From Chitinophagaceae bacterium (lineage in GTDB: Bacteria; Bacteroidota; Bacteroidia; Chitinophagales; Chitinophagaceae), in NCBI GenBank assembly GCA_023251285.1, contig JAHEZB010000095.1, forward strand, positions 1 to 7,162: 7,162 nucleotides of DNA. Reading direction: 5' to 3'. The notes under the pieces were generated by a model. It did no database searches. It was not told the origin of the DNA and worked only from the letters and a program-made list of their open reading frames with translations. Of the stretch, positions 1 to 7,162 are shown in pieces. How positions within the stretch are numbered: the stretch's first letter is position 1; every line of letters starts with the position of its first letter. Both the position numbers and the translations under genes were made by a program.

Positions 1-134
1 GGCAATCAAATGATAAATAGAATTTACCTGTATTTTCATTTGAAAATTTGTTCATTCAAGCTGTGACAGCGGATCAACAAATATTGTCGATTTCTATTTT
101 TTATTTACGAACATTTCATCAAAACCGGTGAACA

Positions 135-1484
135 ATGGGAAACATCAAAACTGATGAGGGCTTAAAACGCGTAATCGGCATACCGGGGCTTTCACTTAAT
201 ATTCTCAACAATACTATTGGCGCCGGTATTTTTGTCCTTCCTGCAATAGTAAGTATTGCTCTTGATGGTTTTGCAATTTTTGGCTATATATTTTGTGGAA
301 TTATGATGGCTGCGATCATGCTTTGTTATGCAGAAATTGGCAGTCGTGTTACCTCTTCCGGAGGTAGCTATGCTTATGTGGAAGCTGCGTTTGGCAGCTT
401 TGCCGGATTTATTATTAATTGGCTGTTCTTTTTTGGATTTGGCATTTTGAGTGACGCTGCTATCATTAATATTGTCGCTGATTCACTGGCGGTAATTTTC
501 CCTGTTTTCAAAAATTCAGGGGCACGTGGTCTGTTATTTTTCATATTGATTGCATTTATGGTTGTCATAAATGTGCGAGGTGCAAAACACGGGCTTGGGT
601 TTGTGAAGTTCATTACCATCATCAAAATTTTACCATTAATTGCAATCATCATTTTCGGATTTAGCAATATCAACGCTGCCAATTTGCATTGGGAAAATTT
701 ACCGTCTTTCAAAACATTTGGGAATACGATTCTTGTTTTATTTTTCGCCTTTGCCGGATTTGAAACTGCATTAAATGTAAGCGGAGAAATAAAGAATCCG
801 AAACGCACTATACCACTCGGAATTCTCATTGCAGGCGTTTTTGTACTTATTATTTATATATTGCTACAAACGGTAACACAGGGTGTTTTAGGGACAAACA
901 TGGAATCAGTAAAAAATGCTCCATTAGCAGCAGTTGCTGAAAAAATTATTGGCCCGGCAGGAGGAATTATTCTACTAGTTGCAGCGGCGGTTTCTTGTTT
1001 TGGAAACGTAAGCGGCGACTTGCTTTTGACTCCGCGTTTATTATTCGCCGGAGCGAACAACGGCATTTTTCCAAGGTTTCTGGGCAAAGTCCATCCCAAA
1101 TTTGCTACTCCTTATTGGGCAATAATTGTTTATGGTAGCTTGATTTTTGGTCTTTCAATTTCAGGTGGATTTAAACAGTTAGCCATTCTTGCAAGCGCAG
1201 CAATTCTGATCATTTATCTCGCTGTTATTTTAGCAGGGATTAAACTGAGAAACAAAAAAGAAAATGCGGAAAAGTCTTTTAGAACGCCCGGAGGATTAAT
1301 GGTTCCTTTTATTGGTATTGCTTCGATTTTTTGGTTATTGACGAGTCTGAGTAAATGGGAAATCGGCTCAACAGTCATTTTTATCGCAGTCATTTGTATT
1401 CTTTATTTTCTGATGAAGAAATATCAAAAGAAGAAAAATGTTTTGGGAGAAATAAGGAACGATGTGGTTGTTCATACAGAATAA
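135..1484 (+). CDS. APC superfamily amino acid permease
   Basis: This 449-residue inner-membrane protein probably imports or exchanges amino acids or related amines as a secondary transporter. The sequence shows about 12 hydrophobic helices, near residues 18-38, 45-66, 86-118, 131-147, 155-176, 196-213, 226-246, 272-293, 323-340, 346-368, 388-403 and 411-427. The unwound helix-1 motif IGAGIF (28-33), which binds the substrate backbone in this superfamily, is intact. So is the helix-6 motif FAFAGFE (204-210), followed by the family hallmark GEIKNPKRTIP (217-227). The length is normal for bacterial APC permeases. The C-terminus is a short basic then polar cytoplasmic tail. The ATG is preceded by an AT-rich leader with only a weak GGTGA-like stretch; no full TAnnTTTG promoter box was found in bases 1-134. 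The gene stands alone on its strand and converges on the ABC gene. The substrate cannot be read from the sequence. The family call is firm. Confidence 0.93.
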   Translation: MGNIKTDEGLKRVIGIPGLSLNILNNTIGAGIFVLPAIVSIALDGFAIFGYIFCGIMMAAIMLCYAEIGSRVTSSGGSYAYVEAAFGSFAGFIINWLFFFGFGILSDAAIINIVADSLAVIFPVFKNSGARGLLFFILIAFMVVINVRGAKHGLGFVKFITIIKILPLIAIIIFGFSNINAANLHWENLPSFKTFGNTILVLFFAFAGFETALNVSGEIKNPKRTIPLGILIAGVFVLIIYILLQTVTQGVLGTNMESVKNAPLAAVAEKIIGPAGGIILLVAAAVSCFGNVSGDLLLTPRLLFAGANNGIFPRFLGKVHPKFATPYWAIIVYGSLIFGLSISGGFKQLAILASAAILIIYLAVILAGIKLRNKKENAEKSFRTPGGLMVPFIGIASIFWLLTSLSKWEIGSTVIFIAVICILYFLMKKYQKKKNVLGEIRNDVVVHTE

Positions 1485-1526
1485 AGAAACTAAATCCGGT
1501 ACAAATTTTCTCTTCACGAATTAAGT

Positions 1527-2477
1527 TTAGTCAATGCTTACAGAACCTTCGTCACCAATTGCCCATTCATTCTTTCCGGTTCTTACCACAATTACTAAAT
1601 CGTTAATCCGCACCTGGGCTTCATAAAAACTTCCCCAGAAGGATATTTCTTGTATGGTTGCTTTTATGCCATTGTTTGACGACGAGCTGATGCTAAAATC
1701 TTCCGGTCTTATTATCAGTTCTTTTTCATTCGTTTTTATTCCAAACCACGAAGCCTGTTCAGCTGTAAGTAAATTGTAGGCGCCAAACAATCCTGCTACA
1801 TAATCATTCAATGGTTGATAATAAATTTCCTTGGGCGTTCCCTGCTGTATAATCGCGCCTTCTTTCATCACTAATATTCTGTCAGCCCATGAAAGAGTAT
1901 CGTGTGGATCGTGAGATGCAAGCAAACATGTTATCTGCAATCGCTCTGCAATGTCTTTCAACACTGCCTTCAATATATTTTTATGTATCAGATCAAGGTT
2001 GGAAAACGGCTCATCCAAAACCAGGAGCTTCGGACGTTTTACCAGCAACATACATAAAGCAATTCGTTGCTTCTCGCCGCCGGAAAGCTGGTTCGTCCTG
2101 CGTTTCAGCAAATGGCTGATCCTGCAGATGTCAAACAATTCCGTCGCTTCCGAATCTTCCACATTCATTTGAAACCAGATGAGATCTTTGACTACATAGT
2201 TGTTGTGAAGTTCATAATGCTGGGACAGGTACGCGATGCCTTTGTGTCCTGCTAATAGTTTTTCTTCCGGACCCGTTACTTTGTCGCCGTCAAACACTAC
2301 TGTTCCGCTATCCCTCTGCACATGCCCGGAAATGATTTTCAGTAAAGTTGATTTCCCCGCACCGGATTCTCCGGTTATCGCTATTTTTTGTAATGCCTCC
2401 TGCTGAAAGCTGACGTTATCAACGATGTTTCTGTCTGGCTGCCGTTTACTGATATTTTGTACTTTTAATAAAGCCAT
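1527..2477 (-). CDS. ABC transporter ATP-binding protein with C-terminal TOBE-like domain
   Basis: This 316-residue cytoplasmic ATPase would power an ABC transporter. All nucleotide-binding motifs are present and canonical: Walker A GESGAGKST (36-44), Q-loop Gln86, signature LSGGEKQR (131-138), Walker B LLVLDEP with catalytic Glu156, D-loop SNLD (159-162) and H-loop His189. Residues from about 230 to the end, including LIIRPEDFSIS, resemble the TOBE domain of MalK/PotA/FbpC-type importer ATPases, so an importer for an anion, metal, sugar or polyamine is the usual expectation; this is inference. No permease or substrate-binding protein lies in the window, so its partners are encoded elsewhere or are unknown. 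I chose the ATG at 2477, which gives MALLKVQNISK; a TTG six bases upstream is also in frame but less likely. A candidate promoter sits just upstream. The stop is 42 bases from that of the convergent permease gene, and no clear hairpin lies between them. Confidence 0.92.
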   Translation of the reverse strand: MALLKVQNISKRQPDRNIVDNVSFQQEALQKIAITGESGAGKSTLLKIISGHVQRDSGTVVFDGDKVTGPEEKLLAGHKGIAYLSQHYELHNNYVVKDLIWFQMNVEDSEATELFDICRISHLLKRRTNQLSGGEKQRIALCMLLVKRPKLLVLDEPFSNLDLIHKNILKAVLKDIAERLQITCLLASHDPHDTLSWADRILVMKEGAIIQQGTPKEIYYQPLNDYVAGLFGAYNLLTAEQASWFGIKTNEKELIIRPEDFSISSSSNNGIKATIQEISFWGSFYEAQVRINDLVIVVRTGKNEWAIGDEGSVSID

Positions 2478-2806
2478 GCTCAAACACTTTTTTCAAAAAT
2501 ACAATTGTCTGAGCCGAGAAAATCAACCTATCTTTTGCACCGCTTTAAAACATTGGCTAAATACGATTTTACTGTTATCAATACGTATGAAACATTTTGA
2601 AGCCAGCAAACGTGTCAACAACTAATTGAATGTTTCCATCTTGATTGTTTATGATATTATTAAACGAATGATTGAAACAATTGAAAATGAGAAAATAAGT
2701 TATTTATTCGTTTGCTGCAAAAGTTGTAGAATTTAAAGACTTTAAGAATCTGTTGCCTGATCCCTAAACTGAATCATCCTAATAAACCAACAAATAATCC
2801 TGATTC
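2478..2806. other. Non-coding AT-rich spacer between the ABC gene and the serine hydrolase gene
   Basis: This 329-base stretch separates the start of the ABC gene from the stop of the serine hydrolase gene. Short open frames here have no recognisable protein features. Apart from the promoter candidate near the ABC gene, I see only weak structure: an 8-base inverted repeat, AAACGAAT at 2662-2669 with ATTCGTTT at 2706-2713 (36-base loop), and a 7-base one, ATTGTTT at 2644-2650 with AAACAAT at 2675-2681. They overlap and could not form together. In DNA this AT-rich, such arms may be chance. No GC-rich hairpin with a T-run marks the end of the serine hydrolase transcript. Confidence 0.6.
2494..2526 (-). 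promoter_or_regulatory. Candidate Bacteroidota-type promoter of the ABC ATPase gene
   Basis: Read on the minus strand, bases 2494-2501 give TATTTTTG, an exact match to the Bacteroidota -7 element TAnnTTTG. A TTG at 2524-2526 lies 22 bases upstream, within the 17-23 base spacing described for Flavobacterium -33/-7 promoters. Transcription would start near 2488, leaving a leader of only about ten bases before the ATG at 2477. That short leader and the AT-rich setting make chance a real possibility. Confidence 0.4.
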
Positions 2807-3703
2807 CTATTTTAAATATTCACTCGGTTGCCAGGTAGATTTTGGATTGAAATGCTTCCACAATAAAGCGGATAATTTTCGGGTAAGCACCCATGCTTCA
2901 TTGTTTGTTTCCCAACTGCTATCCTGATTGTTTTTCGTGCAGATGCAGAAGATATAAGGGTTTGCGCAATTTACATATAACACTTCATCGCGGGTTCGAT
3001 CTACAGCGCCGCTTTTATCGGCTACGAAAATATTTGGAGGAATTTGAGAAATGGCATCTTCATCCCAAAACTGCCGGCTCATCAATCGAAGCATTCTTTC
3101 GCTGATTTGTTTGTTGATGATTTTATTTTCAACAATATCGCGCATTAAAGTCGCCATTTCTTTTGGTGTCGTTTGTCCCCAACCATATTGTTGCCAATTA
3201 CCTTTTCTTCCTTCTGTGCGGCTGTTTACACGTGTAGATTTCATTCCCAAACTATCCAGGTATTTATTGATTTGTGCCCCACCTCCAGCAAGGCCTTGAA
3301 GCCACAGGCTTGCGCCATTATCACTCATGCTCATCATCAGCATTAGTAAAGTATTTAACGATATTCTTTGGCTGTCTTTGAACGAAGCGAGTATTTCCTG
3401 TCCTTCAGAATATCGAACAGAATCGGTGAAAAGCATATCCTGATGATAGCTTAAATCACCGTTATGAATTCTATGCATTACCCCAATCAATATAGGCACT
3501 TTTACCATACTGGCTGTAGGAAAAATGGAATCTGCATTTACTTCTGCAATTTTATTTTTAGAAATATCATAAACATAAATTCCTACATCACCATTAAAAC
3601 CCTGCACAAGGTCTTTGATTTGATTTTGCAAACGCACATCTGTTTTTTGCGCAAAAGTATTTAAGGATAAAAGCAGGAAAATGATAGCCGGTAATTTTTT
3701 CAT
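2807..3703 (-). CDS. Secreted class A beta-lactamase-like serine hydrolase
   Basis: This 298-residue protein has the class A beta-lactamase fold signature and would act in the periplasm. A signal peptide covers residues 1-18 (hydrophobic core, then FA before Gln19) with no lipobox cysteine. The nucleophile motif SMVK (Ser65, Lys68) lies in FPTASMVKVP, the second motif is SDN (127-129) and the third is KSG (230-232). Where class A enzymes have R-x-E-x-x-L-N in the omega loop, this one reads RTEGRKGN (162-169): Arg162 and Glu164 fit, but the leucine is missing and the asparagine is one place further on. Three cysteines (246, 253, 255) cluster near the C-terminus. Length is typical for the family. 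It starts 68 bases after the GH38 stop, with no promoter box in the gap, so it is probably co-transcribed with that gene. It could hydrolyse beta-lactams, or be a related hydrolase with another substrate; the sequence does not decide. No Shine-Dalgarno sequence precedes the ATG. Confidence 0.88.
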   Translation of the reverse strand: MKKLPAIIFLLLSLNTFAQKTDVRLQNQIKDLVQGFNGDVGIYVYDISKNKIAEVNADSIFPTASMVKVPILIGVMHRIHNGDLSYHQDMLFTDSVRYSEGQEILASFKDSQRISLNTLLMLMMSMSDNGASLWLQGLAGGGAQINKYLDSLGMKSTRVNSRTEGRKGNWQQYGWGQTTPKEMATLMRDIVENKIINKQISERMLRLMSRQFWDEDAISQIPPNIFVADKSGAVDRTRDEVLYVNCANPYIFCICTKNNQDSSWETNNEAWVLTRKLSALLWKHFNPKSTWQPSEYLK

Positions 3704-3771
3704 TATAAGTTTTTGAGAATGAAAATAAGAAATGATTTCAGATCCACCATTTCATTTTATAATTTCTTCAG

Positions 3772-6700
3772 TTACAACCCGAGATATAAAGTTCTAAATG
3801 CAAATGGTGGCCAACTTTCATCGGGGTTAAAAGGTTGTAATTTTTCCTCGTTCGCATTACTCCAATAGACTTTTTTTGGTTGCAGTTTTCCCCAGGTCAA
3901 ACCAGGTTTTTGAGATTCACTGCTTGCATTATACAACCGAAGCATGATCCCTTTTTTATCCACAGATGGTTTGATCGTTGATACAAGAACGTTTTTATTT
4001 TCTATCGTAAACAAAGATTTTAATTCAGCAGAATTTTCATCTTCAGCAGCAACAATTAATGGCTGATTAGTTTCTATTCCTCTTTTTGTTGCTTCCGATT
4101 CGTTGAATCCATTGTGTGGGAATAGGGAATAACGAAAAGTAACTTCGCCTTCCTGGTCTGCTTTAAAGTTGGTATGCCAGTAATTGTTCATTACGTAAGA
4201 ATAAAAAGTATTCGATAACGTAGTTTTCTTTTTCCATTGTTTGTAACCATTCACTAATTCTTCATTGATCATTTCGCCAATTTCTATCAATGGCGCATCA
4301 GTGGTTGTCCAGGTAATTCCGGTTTTATCATTTGAAATATCAACCCATCGTTGTGCACAATTAAAGTCTTTGCACGAGCCATCCAATTGATTGATTTCGG
4401 GTTTCAGCATGCCAACGCCCAAATCTATTTTCATTTTTCCATCAGGAACATTAAATGGAAACGCAAAGTTTACAGCTTCCTTTTCACGAACCTTTGATTT
4501 GTCAATGGTATTAATAATATCAATCCTATTGATTCCTTTTACTAATCGTATTTCCTGGGAAAGTTTTTTTGTCCCTGGCGCCTCTGATTCTATCAGTAAA
4601 GAAACCAGTAACGGTCCATTCTCTTTTATTCGGATAGAAACATTTTTTGTGTCTACCGCTTTTGATGGATCTTTTCCGGGAACATATAAATATTGGTTGA
4701 TCCCTGATTGCTCATTATCTACCAATTCTTCGTTATTGTCTTTGCGGATAATGCTTTTTATCGAGCCGTTATCAGGATTGACAGTAACTTTTAAAAAGTC
4801 ATTTTCCAGTTCAGTTCGGCTGATTTTTAGTTGGCTATCCGTAGAAGGAGTTTTAGTGATTAACCGGTATTTTTTTGAACCAAGTGCCGGAACATTTTGT
4901 GCCAGAAAAGCCATCGTTCCGTCAGATAAAATTTGCGACGGGCAGATGCGATTATCAGAATCAATAACGCCGTTCATCAAATTCATATCGTGTTGTTTTA
5001 GAAGAAAAACCAAGTCCGTCCTGTTCCATGAACTGGTATTATAGACTTCATAGAGATCATCTTCGTTCCTTTGAGATAAAATATCTCCCAACATCTTTTT
5101 GGAACGCTCTTCCCCATCTGTTGCGAACGCTTTTTTATAATTCCATTGCGAAACGGTAAATGGATTATCCGGATCAGAAATGCTGTTCCATGAACCCCAC
5201 GTATGTTCTTCAAACATGACCACATCCCGCCAGGCGTTATAGAATTTCTCATTATCAAATTTATCCGGATCGATCATCGTGCTTAATATTTCACTTTGAT
5301 TTAAGCGGTTGCTTGTATGCCTTGTAATGGCCAATTCTTTCGCAGTGGAAGCGGCGCCATCTTCCCAATAAGGTGAATAATCACCTGAATAAACCGGAAT
5401 AATATTGTGATACTTTTTCTCAAATTCTTCCATCATTTGGCTCACATTTACCAAAACAATTTTTGGCGAAATATATTTTTCATTCCAGTCTTTTACAAAC
5501 TCTGAAAGGTGAGAGTCTGTTGTTCCATTATCTGCAGGAATCGTATAACGCAATTGAACCATTTCATAAGGATATTTTTCTGCATCCAATTCTCTCAGAT
5601 AATCCATCAAGTTGCTCTTTGTTTTTTCACCTGCACGACCAACATTGAAATTATGAAACCAGCTATATCCTTTTGCAGCCTGCCAGAATAAAACTTTTTC
5701 TTTTCCTGATGGCGATAACCAATAGAAAGGTTTATCACCCCACGCTCTGTCAGAATAGCCAACTCTATCGCCTAGTTCAGGAATCGAAGGAACATAATTT
5801 GGCCCACTTGAAATGTATTTTATTCCTCTTTGTGCAAGAGCCGGAACCATTGCCCAGCTTACTCCGGGAATGTCTGAGATCATTACCGTATTGAAATCAA
5901 TTCCATACAATTGTTTTAGCTGAAACGCATATTCGGTGTAATGAATCAAATCTTCAGGGCTGGATAAACCAGTCAATTGATTTGCATAAGAAGCAGGTAA
6001 ACCAATACTTCCTGATTTTACATCCTCCACAAAATTGTTCTTTTCCTGATCACTTGCAATCTTCATAAAATTTTCCACCGCCCACAAACTTTCAATATTC
6101 CATTTGTATCTCGCATTCGTTGGATAATCTGTTGTTTTATTTATTAGCTCCATAGCATCTCTGATGTTCCGGATCTGTTTTTGTTCCACCGTATCCTGAA
6201 GGTCAGAATATCCGATGTCATTATGAGAATGAGATACGAAATCGAACTCACGAAAAATTACGGGCTTCAAATCAATATTTTCATTTTTATTTAATAAACC
6301 TGCAACTGACACATTTATGTTGATACTTTTTGGCGCGTTTACTTTTGGCACCAATAATTCAATCGTATTCAATCCTAATGATAAAGGTTTACTGATTGCG
6401 TTTTTATCAATATCAGAAGTAATGATCACATTTCCGGAAGGCTTCGTATGGTCGATTTGCACATCAATTAATTGAAGCGTATCTAATCCATTTCTCACTA
6501 ATGCGGGTTGAGGTATGATGTTTATTTTTTCACTCATTTCATATTTAAATGTCATGTACCAATCGGCGCTGTTTGCTTTTTCTCCATTTACTTTTAGTAA
6601 CAGAGGTTCGCCTTTTTTATAAAATGTAACAGGAATTTTCAGGTACATATTTCCAAAAACATCTCCTGCATTGTCAATAGATTTTTGATCAAAAAATAAT

Positions 6701-7119
6701 TCCGTTCCGTTCAATCCTTTTACATCCCAGGTCTTGATCACTTTTTTTGCAATGGTGGTAAATCTGAGCACCTTTTGATTATCGATATAAAAATCAAAAT
6801 GTCTGTCTGCAGCACTTGTACCACACGAATAACCGGCTATCCAGGCAAAATAAATTGCGCTGTCTTTATAATCTAAAGGGATTTTTTCAGTTTGCCATTC
6901 AATTGCTTTATTTCCATCCGTTACTCTTGTGAGCAGCGCTTCAGTGGCATAAGGATGAAAAGAATGGTAAGAAATATTTTCTCCGGATATGTCTTTTACA
7001 TAGCCTTTCAGCAATTCTTTTGCAGGAATACCGGAAGGATTAAACTGAGCAAATATGCTGTTGCAGAAAAAAGAAATGAAGAAAGCGGCAAGAAAAATTC
7101 CTTTAAAATTATTTCTCAT
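3772..7119 (-). CDS. Secreted glycoside hydrolase family 38 (alpha-mannosidase-like)
   Basis: This 1115-residue enzyme should be a retaining, zinc-dependent alpha-mannosidase outside the cytoplasm. Its order is: signal peptide 1-24 (ending FA before Gln25); a region of about 260 residues, probably beta-sandwich; the GH38 catalytic domain from about 290; a helical middle domain near 580-680; and the GH38 C-terminal beta domain from about 765, which opens LENDFLKVTVNPDNG. By family comparison the zinc ligands are His299 and Asp301 in HSHNDIGYSD, Asp416 in SDIPG (also the nucleophile) and His639 in EEHTWGSWNS. Asp530 in IPADNGT is a possible acid/base; this is inference. Tyr304 stands where Golgi mannosidase II has an active-site tryptophan. 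I chose the ATG at 7119 because the signal peptide follows directly; a TTG at 7152 is in frame and the frame stays open to the window edge, but that would add ten residues ahead of the signal peptide. The serine hydrolase gene follows on the same strand. Which mannoside it cleaves is unknown. Confidence 0.88.
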   Translation of the reverse strand: MRNNFKGIFLAAFFISFFCNSIFAQFNPSGIPAKELLKGYVKDISGENISYHSFHPYATEALLTRVTDGNKAIEWQTEKIPLDYKDSAIYFAWIAGYSCGTSAADRHFDFYIDNQKVLRFTTIAKKVIKTWDVKGLNGTELFFDQKSIDNAGDVFGNMYLKIPVTFYKKGEPLLLKVNGEKANSADWYMTFKYEMSEKINIIPQPALVRNGLDTLQLIDVQIDHTKPSGNVIITSDIDKNAISKPLSLGLNTIELLVPKVNAPKSININVSVAGLLNKNENIDLKPVIFREFDFVSHSHNDIGYSDLQDTVEQKQIRNIRDAMELINKTTDYPTNARYKWNIESLWAVENFMKIASDQEKNNFVEDVKSGSIGLPASYANQLTGLSSPEDLIHYTEYAFQLKQLYGIDFNTVMISDIPGVSWAMVPALAQRGIKYISSGPNYVPSIPELGDRVGYSDRAWGDKPFYWLSPSGKEKVLFWQAAKGYSWFHNFNVGRAGEKTKSNLMDYLRELDAEKYPYEMVQLRYTIPADNGTTDSHLSEFVKDWNEKYISPKIVLVNVSQMMEEFEKKYHNIIPVYSGDYSPYWEDGAASTAKELAITRHTSNRLNQSEILSTMIDPDKFDNEKFYNAWRDVVMFEEHTWGSWNSISDPDNPFTVSQWNYKKAFATDGEERSKKMLGDILSQRNEDDLYEVYNTSSWNRTDLVFLLKQHDMNLMNGVIDSDNRICPSQILSDGTMAFLAQNVPALGSKKYRLITKTPSTDSQLKISRTELENDFLKVTVNPDNGSIKSIIRKDNNEELVDNEQSGINQYLYVPGKDPSKAVDTKNVSIRIKENGPLLVSLLIESEAPGTKKLSQEIRLVKGINRIDIINTIDKSKVREKEAVNFAFPFNVPDGKMKIDLGVGMLKPEINQLDGSCKDFNCAQRWVDISNDKTGITWTTTDAPLIEIGEMINEELVNGYKQWKKKTTLSNTFYSYVMNNYWHTNFKADQEGEVTFRYSLFPHNGFNESEATKRGIETNQPLIVAAEDENSAELKSLFTIENKNVLVSTIKPSVDKKGIMLRLYNASSESQKPGLTWGKLQPKKVYWSNANEEKLQPFNPDESWPPFAFRTLYLGL

Positions 7120-7149
7120 TGAATAAAAAATTGAGAAATAAATGTAAAA

Positions 7150-7157
7150 CAAAGTCA
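7150..7157 (-). promoter_or_regulatory. Weak -7-like box upstream of the GH38 gene
   Basis: On the minus strand these bases read TGACTTTG, seven of eight positions matching the Bacteroidota -7 element TAnnTTTG. The leader to the ATG at 7119 would be roughly 24 bases, which is reasonable. The matching -33 element would fall beyond the window edge, so the call cannot be completed here. Confidence 0.2.
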
Positions 7158-7162
7158 GTAAA

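Noticed and set aside
95..102. TATTTTTT as a -7 box for the permease gene
   Set aside because: It lacks the final G of the consensus and has no TTG or TTTG at suitable spacing upstream; T-rich leader sequence explains it.
374..829. A 151-codon open frame on the minus strand inside the permease gene
   Set aside because: It lies antisense to conserved transmembrane segments of the permease, and its translation has no family features.
1485..1526. Possible shared terminator between the convergent permease and ABC genes
   Set aside because: No hairpin of useful length can be drawn in these 42 bases.
2662..2713. Inverted repeat AAACGAAT / ATTCGTTT in the intergenic region as a possible terminator or regulatory hairpin
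   Set aside because: Arms are only 8 bases with a 36-base loop, AT-rich, without a T-run, and far from either gene end; chance is likely.
2771..2806. Six-base inverted repeat GAATCA / TGATTC just past the serine hydrolase stop as a terminator
   Set aside because: The stem is too short, the loop is 24 bases, and no T-run follows on the minus strand.
4391..5044. A 217-codon open frame on the plus strand opposite the GH38 gene
   Set aside because: It is antisense to the GH38 C-terminal half, has no recognisable domain, and the opposite frame has clear family motifs; a coding shadow.
4998..5258. An 86-codon frame on the minus strand in another phase of the GH38 gene
   Set aside because: The GH38 frame is continuous through here and carries the EEHTWGSW motif, so this is not evidence of a frameshift.

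Overview
The window looks like a stretch of ordinary chromosome from a low-GC member of the Bacteroidota, possibly of the Chitinophagaceae type. Four things point there. Both secreted proteins have signal peptides that end in Ala followed by Gln, the pattern called the Bacteroidetes Q-rule. None of the four genes has a clear Shine-Dalgarno sequence. A copy of the Bacteroidota -7 promoter box TAnnTTTG lies just upstream of the ABC gene. The genes are also of kinds common in these bacteria: a large secreted family 38 glycoside hydrolase and a secreted class A type serine hydrolase. The genus is not identifiable from this sequence.

Layout from left to right. A 134-base leader precedes a plus-strand gene for a 12-helix amino acid/polyamine/organocation (APC) family permease (135-1484). 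It converges, with a 42-base gap, on a minus-strand gene for an ABC transporter ATPase that carries a C-terminal TOBE-like domain (1527-2477). About 330 bases of AT-rich non-coding DNA follow; they hold the likely promoter of the ABC gene and the end of the next transcript. Then come two minus-strand genes only 68 bases apart, read from right to left: a secreted GH38 alpha-mannosidase-like enzyme (3772-7119), then a secreted class A beta-lactamase-like serine hydrolase (2807-3703). They probably share a transcript.

How the genes fit together. The permease and the ABC ATPase are both transport proteins but converge, so nothing in the layout links them functionally, and the ATPase has no permease or binding protein nearby. 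The GH38 enzyme would act in the periplasm or outside the cell on alpha-mannosides. Its neighbour would act in the periplasm on beta-lactams or a related substrate. The functional reason for that pairing is not evident.

I found no RNA genes, insertion sequences, CRISPR arrays, phage genes or convincing long repeats. Nothing here amounts to a new multi-gene system. The points most worth checking are the altered active-site motif and added N-terminal region of the GH38 enzyme, the unusual omega loop of the beta-lactamase-like protein, and the orphan ABC ATPase.
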